Shown one piece after another: positions 7,913-16,447 of a DNA stretch of 47,101 nt (position 1 is the stretch's first letter; every line of letters starts with the position of its first letter). The position numbers were made by a program, and so were the translations under genes. The stretch lies in contig QNBX01000014.1 of the NCBI GenBank assembly GCA_003644265.1, forward strand, positions 1-47,101, written 5' to 3'. Source of the stretch: Planctomycetota bacterium (GTDB lineage Bacteria > Planctomycetota > B15-G4). The notes under the pieces are model-generated. The model did not search any database, had not been told where the DNA came from, and worked only from the letters and a program-made list of their open reading frames with translations.

Positions 7913-9667
7913 GTGCCCACAACTCGCTCTAGAATCCTGATTTTCTGGCTGGCGCTGCTCGGGCTGGCCCTCGGCAGCGGCGTGCGCGACGTCTGGACCA
8001 TCGATCCCGACGCCGCGGCGTACGTGAGCCTGGGTCGCTCGCTGGCGGCTGGGGACGGCTACCAGCTGGCGGGCGTGCCCCACGGCAAGTACCCACCCGG
8101 CCTGCCCAGCCTGGTGGCGGGGCTCAGCCTGATGCGGGGGCCCGAGGCCTATGCAGCCTTCCACCTGGCCCTGGTGGCCCTGCTGCTGGCAGCCGTCGCC
8201 TGCAGCGCGGCCCTAGCGCGGCGCCTGGGCTACGGCCCCCTGGTGGCCCTGGTGCTGGCGCTCTGCGTGGGCATGAGCCAGACACTGTTCGACCTCTCGC
8301 TGCGCTACCTGCGCACGGAGGTGCCCTTTCTGGCCCTCAGCCTGGCCGCCATGCTGCTGGCCGATCGAGCCCTGCGCCCGGGCGGGCGGCCGCGCCACGC
8401 CCTGGCATCCGCGCTGTGCATGGGGCTGGCCATGGCCACGCGACTGGCGGGCGTGACCCTGCTGGTGGTGCCCGCCCTGCATCTCGCCCGGCCTCGCGAC
8501 CCCGAGGGCGGCCGGCGCCGCGCCGCGCTCATGCTGGTGCTGGGCCTGGTCTTCCCCCTGGCCTGGGGTCTGCGCGGACAGCAGCTGCGCAGCGACCAGC
8601 CCCTGGCTCCCGACTACAGCGCCGAGCTGCTGGCCGCCGCCCCGCGCGACCTGACCAAGACCGTGCCCGAGGATCTGCCGCGGGTGGACGCCGCCGGCCT
8701 GGCGCGGCGCGTCGCGGGCAACCTGACGGTCTTTGCCCGCGCCTCCGCGGTGCTGCTCACCAACGTCGACAAGGCGGGGGAGATCCTGCTGGCCGGAGCG
8801 GCCCTCGCGCTGACGGTGCTGCTGGGACTGCTGGCCATGCTGCGCGCCGGGGCCGCCCGACGCGACGCCGCCGTGTACGTGCTGGCCACCCTGGCCCTGT
8901 ACCTGGTCTGGCCCTTCAATCAGCAGGAGCGCTTCTACGCGCCGCTGCTGCCCTGGCTGCTGCTGGCGGCGGGCGAGGGCCTGGACCAACTCTGGTCCCG
9001 GGCGCGCGTCTTCAGCCTGAAGCCTGGGGGCCGCGCGGCGCTGGTGCTGGCGCTGCTGGGCGCGACCCTGACCCTGGCCGCGCGCCACTCCCACAACCCG
9101 ACGGTCTTGGGGCGCTGGTCTCCCTCCTACACGGCGGCGCTGGCCGGGCTGGCGGGAGCCACGTTGCTGTCGGCGCTGTGGCTGCGGCGGCAGGCCCTGC
9201 CGGCCCTCCCCAGCCGCGCGGCGCTGCTGCTGGTGCCGCTGCTGTTTGCCGGTCCCTTCCTGAAGCAGCGCCTGGTGGCCTGGCCCGAGCAGGTCGCCGC
9301 GCACACGGCCTATCGCGCGCAGAATCCCGCCAGCGGCTCCCTGGCCCGCATCGACGTGAACCCGCTGCTGGAGCAGATCGCGCGGCACCTGGCGACCCAC
9401 GCCGCGCCCGACGCCGTGCTGATGACCGATGTGCCCAAGATCATGGAGGTCATCGCGGGCCGCCGCTGCGTGCCGTTCCACTACCGCAGCCAGCCGCCCG
9501 AGGTGCTGACGGACGACGCCGACTACCTCTTCTACACCGGCGAGTTCCCCGAGCTGGCGCAGATCATGGACGTCTGCGCCTCCCGCTTCGATGTGGAGTT
9601 GGAGCTGGCGCCTGTGTTCGACGGCGTGCGCAGCGTGACGCCCGTGCTGTACGCCGTGCGGCGCTGA
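7913..9667 (+). CDS. GT39/ArnT-like integral membrane glycosyltransferase
   Basis: A 584-residue polytopic membrane protein. The N-terminal helix is followed by an acidic loop (TIDPDAAAYVSLGRSLAAGDGY), which matches the first extracytoplasmic loop of the PMT_2/GT39 family, where an Asp is catalytic. The next loop has GKYPPGLPSLVAG, also typical. About 11-13 hydrophobic helices follow and a soluble tail of ~120 residues (from about 460). Enzymes of this class use a polyprenyl-phosphate sugar and modify lipid, glycan or protein on the outer face of the membrane. The GTG start at 7913 is supported by the promoter upstream and by the position of the first helix. The substrate cannot be told; it may be linked to the polysaccharide genes further right. 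Confidence 0.8.
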   Translation: MPTTRSRILIFWLALLGLALGSGVRDVWTIDPDAAAYVSLGRSLAAGDGYQLAGVPHGKYPPGLPSLVAGLSLMRGPEAYAAFHLALVALLLAAVACSAALARRLGYGPLVALVLALCVGMSQTLFDLSLRYLRTEVPFLALSLAAMLLADRALRPGGRPRHALASALCMGLAMATRLAGVTLLVVPALHLARPRDPEGGRRRAALMLVLGLVFPLAWGLRGQQLRSDQPLAPDYSAELLAAAPRDLTKTVPEDLPRVDAAGLARRVAGNLTVFARASAVLLTNVDKAGEILLAGAALALTVLLGLLAMLRAGAARRDAAVYVLATLALYLVWPFNQQERFYAPLLPWLLLAAGEGLDQLWSRARVFSLKPGGRAALVLALLGATLTLAARHSHNPTVLGRWSPSYTAALAGLAGATLLSALWLRRQALPALPSRAALLLVPLLFAGPFLKQRLVAWPEQVAAHTAYRAQNPASGSLARIDVNPLLEQIARHLATHAAPDAVLMTDVPKIMEVIAGRRCVPFHYRSQPPEVLTDDADYLFYTGEFPELAQIMDVCASRFDVELELAPVFDGVRSVTPVLYAVRR

Positions 9668-9704
9668 GACCCTCCCCTCGCGCAGGCCCACGGCCCAGGA
9701 CGAG

Positions 9705-10139
9705 TCAGTCGTCGCCGCCCGGGCGGCGGCGCTGGCGCTTGGTGTCGCCGCGGCGCTTCTTGGCGTCGACGCGCCGGCGCTGGCTGCCGCGGGTGGGCTT
9801 GGTAGCCCGGCGCGACTTGGGCACGTGCAGCCCCTCGCGCACCAGCTGCACCAGGCGCTCGCGGGCCGCGCGCTTGTTGTCGAGCTGGCTGCGGTGGCCG
9901 TCGGCGTGCACCATCAGCTCGCCGGAGCGGGTCAGGCGCGGCGCAAGGCGCTGCAACAGCCGCGCGCGCCAGGCGTCGGACAGCACGCCGCTCTCGCGCA
10001 CCGACCAGCGCAGGGTCACGCGCGACGCGGTCTTGTTGACGTGCTGCCCACCGGGGCCGCCGGCGTGGCTCAGGTGGTAGCTCAGCTCGGCGGCGGGGAT
10101 CACCAGACCGCCGCGCACGGGCAGGTCGTCAGCGGGCAT
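9705..10139 (-). CDS. arfB: Alternative ribosome-rescue factor ArfB (peptidyl-tRNA hydrolase)
   Basis: A 144-residue protein of the ArfB/YaeJ/ICT1 family. The GGQ loop is at residues 30-32 in the family signature GGPGGQHVNKTASRV; in this family the Gln loop hydrolyses peptidyl-tRNA on ribosomes stalled without a stop codon. The C-terminus is strongly basic (KSRRATKPTRGSQRRR... KKRRGDTKRQRRR), as expected for the tail that enters the empty mRNA channel. Its length matches ArfB and excludes RF1/RF2, which are more than twice as long. It stands alone, converging on the membrane glycosyltransferase gene. Confidence 0.92.
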   Translation of the reverse strand: MPADDLPVRGGLVIPAAELSYHLSHAGGPGGQHVNKTASRVTLRWSVRESGVLSDAWRARLLQRLAPRLTRSGELMVHADGHRSQLDNKRAARERLVQLVREGLHVPKSRRATKPTRGSQRRRVDAKKRRGDTKRQRRRPGGDD

Positions 10140-10253
10140 GGCAAGGCTCGCTGAGCTGTCGGCGCGTCCGCACCCGCTCGGACGTCTGCACCCGCTGTGA
10201 CGACCCCAGCTGGCCGCGCCCGACCCAGGGTCGACTGCGCGCGCTCGCCCGGA

Positions 10254-11831
10254 TCACCGCAGGCTCCTCAGTTGGTCGGCCTCGATGCTGCTCTCGAGCC
10301 GCAGCTCGGTGCCGTCGACCCACAGCTCGGCGCGCAGCCCCGGCGCGGACAGGCGCAGCACGGGGCCCTGCCCGGGCAGGACGGCGTCGGTGACTTCGGC
10401 CAGCGCGGCCAGCACGTCGTCGGCGTCCACGTCCCCGTCGAAGGCCAGCAGGCCCTGATCCCGCGGCAGCAGGGTGAGCCGGTCCGCACCCAGCAGCGAC
10501 GCCGGGTCGAGGTCCGGGTCGGCGCCGGCCGCGTCCCTCAGGGTCTCGAGCCAGTGCGACCAGCCCGCGCCGTCGAAGCTGCGACCGGGGCGCGTGCCCA
10601 GCACGAGCACCACGCCGCCGTCGATGCGGCGCAGCACGACCCGGCCGGACCACGGCGCCAGCAGCTCGCCCAGGCTGTCGAGCCAGCGCGTGGCGGGCGG
10701 GCCCTCACCCTTGACGAACTCCGCCAGCGGGGCCAGCCAGCGCACGACCGCGGCGGAGAAGGCGGGGGCGTCGGCCTCGAGCCAGAAGCCCGTGCCCGGG
10801 TCGCCGGCCGGGCGCAGGGCGGATGCGACGTCCGTGAGCGCCGAGGCCTGCTCCCGCGCGACGCGCAGCGAGAGCTCCACCGGCTGCCGCTGCGCGCTTG
10901 CGGAGCCTGGGTCCAGCGGGCCTGGGATGGCGCCGCTGAGCTGCAGGCCCAGCGCGGAGATCTGCCCCACGTCCAGCAGCTCGGCCACGGTCCAGAGAAA
11001 CGCGGGCGACACGGGCAACTTGAGCTCGCTCCCCCGTCCCTCGCGCATGCCGGCCGCCAGCAGCGCGCCGAAGCCGGCGGGCACCCCCAGACCGGCCAGC
11101 CCCTGGAGTTGTTGACGCAGCCCTGAGAGCTCCTCGTGGAACGTGTCTTCGATGCGCTCGATGTCCAGCGCCGCGGCGACGTCCCCTGGTTGCATGAGCT
11201 GCAGGGGCAACGCGGCCAGCACCTGCCTCGCCACCAGCGAGGCCTCGAAGGACGGCACCAGCAGGGCCCAGTCGCCGCGCAGCTCCAGGGTCAGCGTGAG
11301 GCTCAGGGCCGAGGCATCGTCGAGCCGCGACATGAGGTCGCCCAGGGAGCCCAGGCCCTGGCCGGCGTGCAGCAGTCGCAGCCCCATGCGCAGAGGGTGC
11401 TCGGGGGGCAGGGTCACGCGGTGGCGGCCGCCGCCGAGGTCCTCGACCAGCGGGCTCTGTGCCAGGGACGCCGCCAGCGCGTCGCCGTCGCTCAGCGGCA
11501 AGACCAGGCCCAGGGGCGCGCCCAGCACGGTGGGGTCGAGCAGCAGCAGCAGCTCCGGGCGCGTGGGGTCGAGGCCGCGCACCTGCCAGCCCACGCGCCG
11601 CAGCCCCTGGGCCACGAGCCCCTCGCTGCGGGCCGCGACGAAGCCCAGCACGGCCGGCACCTCGAAGCGCAGGGGCCAGCTGGCTGGGGGCGGGCCGGCG
11701 GGCTGCTCCTGGCCGCCGCAGCCGCCGGTCAGGCCCAGCAGCAGCGCCAGGCAGGCCACCCGGAGGGCGAACAGGGCGCCTTCCCGGCGGCTCGGGCGCG
11801 CCTGCGCGCGCGGCGGATGACGCACAGCCAT
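10254..11831 (-). CDS. Putative lipoprotein of unknown function
   Basis: A 525-residue protein. A basic N-terminus and hydrophobic segment end in LLLGLTGGCGGQ, a probable lipobox with the Cys at about residue 37. The mature part has alternating hydrophobic strands and Asp/Glu/Leu-rich helices (e.g. LLLLDPTVLGAPLGLVLPLSDGDALAASL), reminiscent of DUF3352-like surface proteins, but I cannot name a family with confidence. The start at 11831 was chosen because it gives a clean signal peptide; a GTG at 11843 is an alternative, and a longer reading to 12575 runs antisense through queG and is rejected. It is divergent from queG with only 36 bp between starts, so the promoters must overlap coding sequence. 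Confidence 0.7.
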   Translation of the reverse strand: MAVRHPPRAQARPSRREGALFALRVACLALLLGLTGGCGGQEQPAGPPPASWPLRFEVPAVLGFVAARSEGLVAQGLRRVGWQVRGLDPTRPELLLLLDPTVLGAPLGLVLPLSDGDALAASLAQSPLVEDLGGGRHRVTLPPEHPLRMGLRLLHAGQGLGSLGDLMSRLDDASALSLTLTLELRGDWALLVPSFEASLVARQVLAALPLQLMQPGDVAAALDIERIEDTFHEELSGLRQQLQGLAGLGVPAGFGALLAAGMREGRGSELKLPVSPAFLWTVAELLDVGQISALGLQLSGAIPGPLDPGSASAQRQPVELSLRVAREQASALTDVASALRPAGDPGTGFWLEADAPAFSAAVVRWLAPLAEFVKGEGPPATRWLDSLGELLAPWSGRVVLRRIDGGVVLVLGTRPGRSFDGAGWSHWLETLRDAAGADPDLDPASLLGADRLTLLPRDQGLLAFDGDVDADDVLAALAEVTDAVLPGQGPVLRLSAPGLRAELWVDGTELRLESSIEADQLRSLR

Positions 11832-11867
11832 GGCTCGCTCCACGCCGCGCATCCTACCCTGGGGAGC

Positions 11868-12836
11868 GTGAACACCAGCAACAGCGCGAGCGCGACGATC
11901 GACGGCCCCGAGCGGGAGGCCCTGCGCCGCGCGTTCCTCGACCAGGGCTTCGCGCGGGTGGGCTTCACTTCGGCGCGACCGGTGCCTGAGCGCGTGTCGG
12001 CCTGGGTGGCGTCGGGCGCGCACGCCGGCATGGAGTGGATGCTGCGGCGGCCCGCTGCGCGCGCGGACCCCACCGATCTGCTGCCCGGCGCGCGCAGCGT
12101 GATCTGCGTCGGCGCGGCCTACCCCCAGGCGCAGCCCGGCTCCCTGCTGGCGGCCTATGCCTGCGGCGAGGACTACCATCGCAGCCTGCGCGCAGCTCTC
12201 GAGCGCGCCGTGGCCGCCCTGCCAGCGCCGGAGGGAGCGGCCCCCGCAGCGCGCATCTGCGTCGACACCGCGCCGCTGCTGGAGCGCGCGTTCGCGGCCC
12301 GGGCCGGCCTGGGCTGGATCGGGCGCAACACCATGCTGCTGAACGAGACCCACGGGCCCTGGCTGATGCTGGCCGAGGTGCTCACCGAGCTGCCCATCGC
12401 ACCCGACGAACCGGCCAGCGATCGCTGCGGCAGCTGCAACGCCTGCGTGCAGGCTTGCCCCACCGGCGCCCTCGACGGCGAGTACGGACTGGACGCGCGC
12501 CGCTGCCTCTCCTACTGGACCATCGAACACCGCGGCCCGTTGCCCGAGCCCTGGAACGCCAGCCTCGGCAAGCACGCCTTCGGCTGCGACGACTGCCTCA
12601 CGGCCTGCCCGTTTCCGAAGACGCCCACGGCCGTCCCCGTCCCCGGCCCGTTTGAGCCCCGCCCCGAGCTGGCCAGCCTGGACGCCGCCGCGCTGCGCAG
12701 CCGCTCAGCGCAGTCGTTCCGGCGGCACTTCGGCAGCACGCCCCTGGAACGCGCGCGCAAAGGCGGGCTGCTGCGCAACCTGGACGCCATCGAGGCGCAT
12801 CCCCCGCAGGGCGCCAGCGGCCCCCGCCCGACGTAG
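11868..12836 (+). CDS. queG: Epoxyqueuosine reductase QueG
   Basis: A 322-residue protein that reduces epoxyqueuosine to queuosine in tRNA, the last step of queuosine synthesis, using cobalamin and two 4Fe-4S clusters. Visible features: the cobalamin-domain signature with the presumed catalytic Asp at about residue 133 (CVDTAPLLERAFA), then LGWIGRNTMLL, then cluster motifs CGSCNACVQACPTG (Cys 187, 190, 193, 197) and C213 plus GCDDCLTACPFP (Cys 240, 243, 247). It is shorter than E. coli QueG (379) because the C-terminal HEAT-like part is absent, as in many bacteria. The GTG at 11868 has GGGGAG almost touching it, so the exact start is uncertain; an ATG at 11817 is the alternative. Confidence 0.92.
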   Translation: MNTSNSASATIDGPEREALRRAFLDQGFARVGFTSARPVPERVSAWVASGAHAGMEWMLRRPAARADPTDLLPGARSVICVGAAYPQAQPGSLLAAYACGEDYHRSLRAALERAVAALPAPEGAAPAARICVDTAPLLERAFAARAGLGWIGRNTMLLNETHGPWLMLAEVLTELPIAPDEPASDRCGSCNACVQACPTGALDGEYGLDARRCLSYWTIEHRGPLPEPWNASLGKHAFGCDDCLTACPFPKTPTAVPVPGPFEPRPELASLDAAALRSRSAQSFRRHFGSTPLERARKGGLLRNLDAIEAHPPQGASGPRPT

Positions 12837-12858
12837 CGCCCGCCGTTCGAAGCAAGAT

Positions 12859-12887
12859 CTGACCCGGCCGAGCGTCCCGGCTACAAT
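12859..12887 (+). promoter_or_regulatory. Probable promoter for the TatD-like gene
   Basis: CTGACC (12859-12864) and TACAAT (12882-12887) are separated by 17 bp. The -10 box matches 5 of 6 and the -35 box 4 of 6. It would give a leader of about 55 nt before the ATG at 12950. Confidence 0.5.
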
Positions 12888-12949
12888 GCCCGGCTCCCCT
12901 TGCCCCCGCTGATGCCGCTGCGTCCGGGGCGACGCCCCCCGAGCCCGAC

Positions 12950-13774
12950 ATGAAGATCTTCGAACCGCACATCCACATGTACTCCCGCACCACCCGCGAC
13001 TACGCCGAGATGGCGGCCGCGGGCATCCGCTCGATCATCGAGCCCGGAGGCTTCTGGCTGGGCCGCGCGCGCAAGCACCCTGAGACCTGCCTGGAGTACT
13101 TCGACCACCTGCTCGAGTTCGAGCACACGCGCGCCGCCAAGGCCGGCATCCAGTACCACTGCACCTTCGCGCTCAACCCCAAGGAGGCCCACACGCCGGC
13201 CATCCGCGAGCGGGTCATGGCCGAGCTGCCCAAGTACCTGGCGCACCCGCTCTGCCCGGCGCTGGGCGAGGTGGGCTACGACGTCATGGACGATGTCGAG
13301 GAGCAGGTCGTGCTCGAGCAGCTGCAGCTGGCCAAGGACCTGCACCTGCCCGTGCTGGTGCACACGCCGCACGTCGACAAGCTGGAGGGCACGCACCGGC
13401 TGATCGCCAACTGCCGCGACGTGGGCATCGACGCCGACCTGATCGAGATCGACCATTGCACGGAGGAGACCGTGGCCGCCGTGGTCGAGGCCGGCTTCTG
13501 GTGCGGCTTCACGATCTACCCGGTGACCAAGCTTTCGCCGGAGCGCGCCACGCAGATCTTCAAGCAGTTCGGCACCGAGCGCATGCTGGTGAACAGCTCG
13601 GCTGACTGGGGCCCGTCCGACCCGCTCTCCGTGCCCAAGCTGGCCGTGATCATGGAGCAGGCCGGCTTCGACTACGAGACCGTGCAGAAGCTCGTGTGGG
13701 ACAATCCGGTGCGCTTCTTCGGGCAGTCGGGCAAGCTCTCCGAGCAGCCGCTGTTTGCGGAGGCGGTGGCCTGA
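12950..13774 (+). CDS. TatD-family metal-dependent hydrolase, EboB-like
   Basis: A 274-residue amidohydrolase-fold protein. Metal-ligand positions of the TatD family can be read: H7-x-H9 (EPHIHMYSR), E107 (LGEVGYD), H138 (LVHTPH), H169 (IDHC) and D219 (NSSADWG). The opening (HIHMYSRTTRDYAEMAAAGIRSIIEPGGFWLG) is closer to my memory of EboB proteins of the ebo clusters than to E. coli TatD, which starts DIGVNL. No other ebo gene is nearby, so it is a stand-alone copy here. A promoter at 12859-12887 fits it. The substrate is unknown; nuclease activity should not be assumed. A putative lipoprotein gene follows 74 nt downstream. Confidence 0.82.
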   Translation: MKIFEPHIHMYSRTTRDYAEMAAAGIRSIIEPGGFWLGRARKHPETCLEYFDHLLEFEHTRAAKAGIQYHCTFALNPKEAHTPAIRERVMAELPKYLAHPLCPALGEVGYDVMDDVEEQVVLEQLQLAKDLHLPVLVHTPHVDKLEGTHRLIANCRDVGIDADLIEIDHCTEETVAAVVEAGFWCGFTIYPVTKLSPERATQIFKQFGTERMLVNSSADWGPSDPLSVPKLAVIMEQAGFDYETVQKLVWDNPVRFFGQSGKLSEQPLFAEAVA

Positions 13775-13848
13775 GGTTGCCCTGGGGGCTGGCCACGCGC
13801 AGGGACGTGCAGCCGGCCACGCGTGCGAGCGAACGCGCGGATGTACAC

Positions 13849-14538
13849 GTGGGCGTGCGCGCGACCGCGCGCCTGGCCGGGGCGCTCTGCGTGCTGGCTC
13901 TGTGGAGCTGCCAGGCCAACGACCCGGGCAGCCCGCTGGCAGCTTGGCCCGTCGACGCCACGCCCATGGAGAAGGCCCTGATCGCGGGCAGTTGGCGGAT
14001 CGACGAGCAGAACGACTTCGAGCGCGAGTGGATCGACGAGCAGGCGCTGCGCGTGGCCTACACCAATCGGCGCGCCGGCCGACGCAAGTGGATGGGCATT
14101 CGCGGCGACAGCGACGTGCTCCCTGTCGACGCGCTCATCCGCGATCGGGAGGGACCGGCCGTGGCCTACGTCTACGCGCTGGTGCAGCGCGACGTGCCCG
14201 AGCCCTTTGAGCCCGACGCCTACGAGTTCCCGCTGGCTGCCGTGCTGCACCTGCGGCATCGAGGCCGCGCGCGGCTCTGGCTCGACGGCGAGCGCGTGCT
14301 CGACGTGCCCGCTCCCCCGCCGGGCGAGGTCGGGCAGGCGGCCGCGCTCGTGACCCTGACGGACGCCTTCGACGTGATCCTCGTGAAGATCGCTCGCGGG
14401 TCACCCGAGCTCGGTCACTCCATGGACCTGCAGATCCGCCTCTCGCTGCCGAACGGGGCGGCGATCCCGCAGCAACTCTTCAACACCATGCGTCCGAGCC
14501 ACCTCCCGCCGGACATCGCGCCGGAGCTGCTGCGGTAG
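13849..14538 (+). CDS. Putative lipoprotein with a beta-sandwich-like domain
   Basis: About 229 residues. A short hydrophobic N-terminus (LAGALCVLALWSCQAN) suggests a lipoprotein with Cys around residue 25, although Trp at -2 is unusual. The C-terminal half (AAVLHLRHRGRARLWLDGERVLD then AFDVILVKIARGSPELGHSMDLQIRL) resembles the small jelly-roll domains that glycoside hydrolases and PA14-like proteins use for carbohydrate binding. The start is uncertain: GTG codons at 13807, 13849 and 13855 are all in frame and none has a good Shine-Dalgarno. It follows the TatD-like gene on the same strand and may be co-transcribed with it. It converges on the cyclase gene across a pentanucleotide repeat. Confidence 0.65.
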   Translation: MGVRATARLAGALCVLALWSCQANDPGSPLAAWPVDATPMEKALIAGSWRIDEQNDFEREWIDEQALRVAYTNRRAGRRKWMGIRGDSDVLPVDALIRDREGPAVAYVYALVQRDVPEPFEPDAYEFPLAAVLHLRHRGRARLWLDGERVLDVPAPPPGEVGQAAALVTLTDAFDVILVKIARGSPELGHSMDLQIRLSLPNGAAIPQQLFNTMRPSHLPPDIAPELLR

Positions 14539-14560
14539 GGCGCAGGCGCATGCGCAGGCG

Positions 14561-14710
14561 AGGCACGTGCACGGCACGTGCACGGCACGGCACAGCGCGG
14601 CACAGCGCGGCACAGCACAGCACAGCACAGCACAGCACAGCACTGCACAGCACTGCACAGCGCGGCACAGCACAGCACGGCACGGCGCAGCGCGGCGCGG
14701 CGCGGCGCGG
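14561..14710. repeat. Degenerate pentanucleotide tandem repeat (CRCRG)n
   Basis: About 150 bp of 5-bp units, mainly CACAG, CACGG and CGCGG, starting 20 bp after one gene and ending 10 bp before the stop of the convergent gene. Because the unit is not a multiple of three, all frames stay open and give Cys/Leu/Ala- or His/Ser/Ala-rich phantom peptides. It fills the whole convergent gap. Confidence 0.9.
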
Positions 14711-14720
14711 CCCCTGGGTC

Positions 14721-15644
14721 TCAGGGACCGACGGCCAGCAGCTCGGCGCCTTCCCAGCGCAACAAGCGGTTGCGCCCGGTGTCCTTGGCGCGATAGAGCG
14801 CGGCGTCGGCGCGGTCGATGAGCGACTCCAGCGAGTCATCGTCGCGCAGCTGAGCCACACCGCCGGATACGGTCACGCTGACCATGCCGTTCTCGGCGCC
14901 CTCGATCGGCACCGCGTGCTGTTCGAGGTGCTGGCGGAAGCGCTCCACGATGCCCGCCGCCTTGTCGCAGCTGGTCTCGGGGAAGACGAACAAGAACTCC
15001 TCGCCGCCCCAGCGGATGATGCAGTCGGACTCGCGTGACACACGACTCAGCTCGCTCGCCACGGCGACCAACACATCGTCGCCAGCTTGATGCCCGAGCG
15101 CGTCATTCACGCGCTTGAAGTGATCGATGTCGATGATCGCCACCGCCAGCTTGCGCTCGTAGCGCCGCGAACGCGCGATCTCGTCGGTGAGACGCTTCAC
15201 CCCGAAGCGGCGATTGGACAGCTTGGTGAGCATGTCGGTCTCGCCGGCATACACCAGTTCGTCCTGCAGGTACTTCATGTGCACCAGGACCTTGACCCGC
15301 GCCAACAGCTCGCTCGGCTTGCAGCTCTTGCGCACGTAGTCCTGGGCACCCAGCTCCAGGGCTCGGACAACGTCCTGCTCTTCGTCACTGCCCGTGAGCA
15401 TGAGCAGCGGCAACATCTGCAGCGCAGGGGCGCTGCGGATCGCCACCAGCAGCTCGGTGCCGTCCATCTCGGGCATGCGCAGATCAGACACCACGAGGTC
15501 GTGCGCGCTGCCATCCCCCAGGATCTTGAGGGCCTCGCGAGCGCTGCAGGCGGCGTCCACCTCGTAGCCCTCCCGGCGCAGGAGGATCTCGTATCGGTAG
15601 CGAACGGTCGGCGTATCGTCGACGAGCAGAATGCGGGCAGACAT
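14721..15644 (-). CDS. Response regulator with GGDEF domain (PleD-like diguanylate cyclase)
   Basis: A 307-residue two-domain protein. The receiver domain (residues ~3-120) has the acidic pair D9-D10, phosphoacceptor D54, T84 and K109. The GGDEF domain (~135-300) has the intact active site GGEEF (213-217), preceded by the inhibitory I-site R204-E-S-D207 exactly five residues upstream, as in PleD. It should therefore make cyclic di-GMP from GTP when phosphorylated and be subject to product inhibition. No histidine kinase gene is adjacent. The ATG at 15644 lacks a strong Shine-Dalgarno, but the receiver domain starts immediately after it. Confidence 0.93.
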   Translation of the reverse strand: MSARILLVDDTPTVRYRYEILLRREGYEVDAACSAREALKILGDGSAHDLVVSDLRMPEMDGTELLVAIRSAPALQMLPLLMLTGSDEEQDVVRALELGAQDYVRKSCKPSELLARVKVLVHMKYLQDELVYAGETDMLTKLSNRRFGVKRLTDEIARSRRYERKLAVAIIDIDHFKRVNDALGHQAGDDVLVAVASELSRVSRESDCIIRWGGEEFLFVFPETSCDKAAGIVERFRQHLEQHAVPIEGAENGMVSVTVSGGVAQLRDDDSLESLIDRADAALYRAKDTGRNRLLRWEGAELLAVGP

Positions 15645-15789
15645 GGGCTTCGCGGCGGGAACCGATGGACGCCACCGCCCCGACGGGGCAGAGCGGAGGC
15701 AGGCCAGTGCTGAGAGCCTCTTTCGACCGCCGGGCTTCCGGGCTTGAGCCCGCTTGCACAGCCGACACGCCGCCGGGGGCTGGGCAGGC

Positions 15790-15926
15790 CTGCCGGGGCT
15801 CGGCAGGCGCCGCAGGGGTCAGGCACTGCCGGGGCTCGGCAGCCGCCGCAGGGGTCAGGCACTGCCGGGGCTCGGCAGTCGCCGCAGGGGTCAGGCACTG
15901 CCGGGGCTCGGCAGCCGCCGCAGGAG
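15790..15926. repeat. 36-bp tandem repeat, four copies, each with a stem-loop
   Basis: Four units start at 15790, 15826, 15862 and 15898. Each begins CTGCC-GGGGCTC-GGCAG (5-bp stem, 7-nt loop) followed by a GCCGCAGGGGTCAGGCA-like spacer. The copies are nearly identical; differences fall mainly just after the hairpin and at the end of the last unit. The array ends at the stop codon of argR and lies in the 283-bp gap before the cyclase gene. A 12-residue repeat can be read in several frames, but no gene is evident. Confidence 0.92.
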
Positions 15927-15927
15927 C

Positions 15928-16404
15928 TCAGGCGCCCTTGAAGATGCGCTCGAAACGCCGCTCCAGGCTGCGCTGGGCGCTGCGCTGAGGCGTGGCCACG
16001 AACACGATGTCGTCGCCCGCGATGGTGCCGACGACCTCGGGCATGGCCATTGAATCCAAGGCCAGGGCCACCGTCTGGGCCAGCCCAGGCCGGGTCGAGA
16101 TGACCAGCAGGTGCGGGCCTGCCGGCTTGACCCAGCGCACGAACGGCCGCATCTCCCCCAGGGTGGGGTAGGCCTCGCCAGCGTCATCCAGCCCATCACT
16201 CGCGGCCCGGAGGCGGTAGGCGCCGTCGACCTTGTGGGCGCCCAGGCTGCTCAGATCCCGGCTCAGGCTCGACTGGGTGATCTCGAAGCCCCGGTCTTGC
16301 AGGGCCTCCACCAGGTCTCGCTGAGTGCGGGGCTTCCTGCGCCGCAGGATCGACTTGAGCGCGCGCCGACGCGCCTCCTGGGTGCCCCGGCCATGGTTCG
16401 CCAT
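15928..16404 (-). CDS. argR: Arginine repressor ArgR
   Basis: A 158-residue protein of normal ArgR length. The N-terminal winged helix (residues ~10-70) has TQRDLVEALQDRGFEITQSS followed by LSRDLSSLGAHKV, the family DNA-recognition region. The C-terminal oligomerisation and arginine-binding domain has GTIAGDDIVFVATP, matching the conserved GTIAGDDT motif whose Asp pair contacts arginine. It would control arginine synthesis or breakdown as a hexamer. The ATG at 16404 has AGGAG 8 nt upstream, which sets the start; a longer reading to 16593 overlaps the next gene. It lies 43 bp after the RidA-like gene, probably in one operon. No arginine biosynthesis gene is in the window. Confidence 0.92.
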   Translation of the reverse strand: MANHGRGTQEARRRALKSILRRRKPRTQRDLVEALQDRGFEITQSSLSRDLSSLGAHKVDGAYRLRAASDGLDDAGEAYPTLGEMRPFVRWVKPAGPHLLVISTRPGLAQTVALALDSMAMPEVVGTIAGDDIVFVATPQRSAQRSLERRFERIFKGA

Positions 16405-16447
16405 CAGAGCTCTCCTGGCGCCGCAACGGCGCGCCGAAACAGGCGCA

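Noticed and set aside
10254..12575. A 773-residue minus-strand gene
   Set aside because: Its first ~250 residues are antisense to queG and lack sensible composition; a signal peptide begins at 11831.
14401..14860. Cys-rich peptides (runs of LCCAVLCC type) on the minus strand
   Set aside because: They are products of a pentanucleotide repeat that is open in all frames and overlap two real genes.
15790..15926. CRISPR array
   Set aside because: The unit is contiguous with no unique spacers; variation is limited to a few bases, and no cas genes are near.
15754..16053. A small repetitive protein encoded by the 36-bp array
   Set aside because: The array is open in several frames because 36 is a multiple of three; no start signal or codon pattern favours any frame and the extension is antisense to argR.
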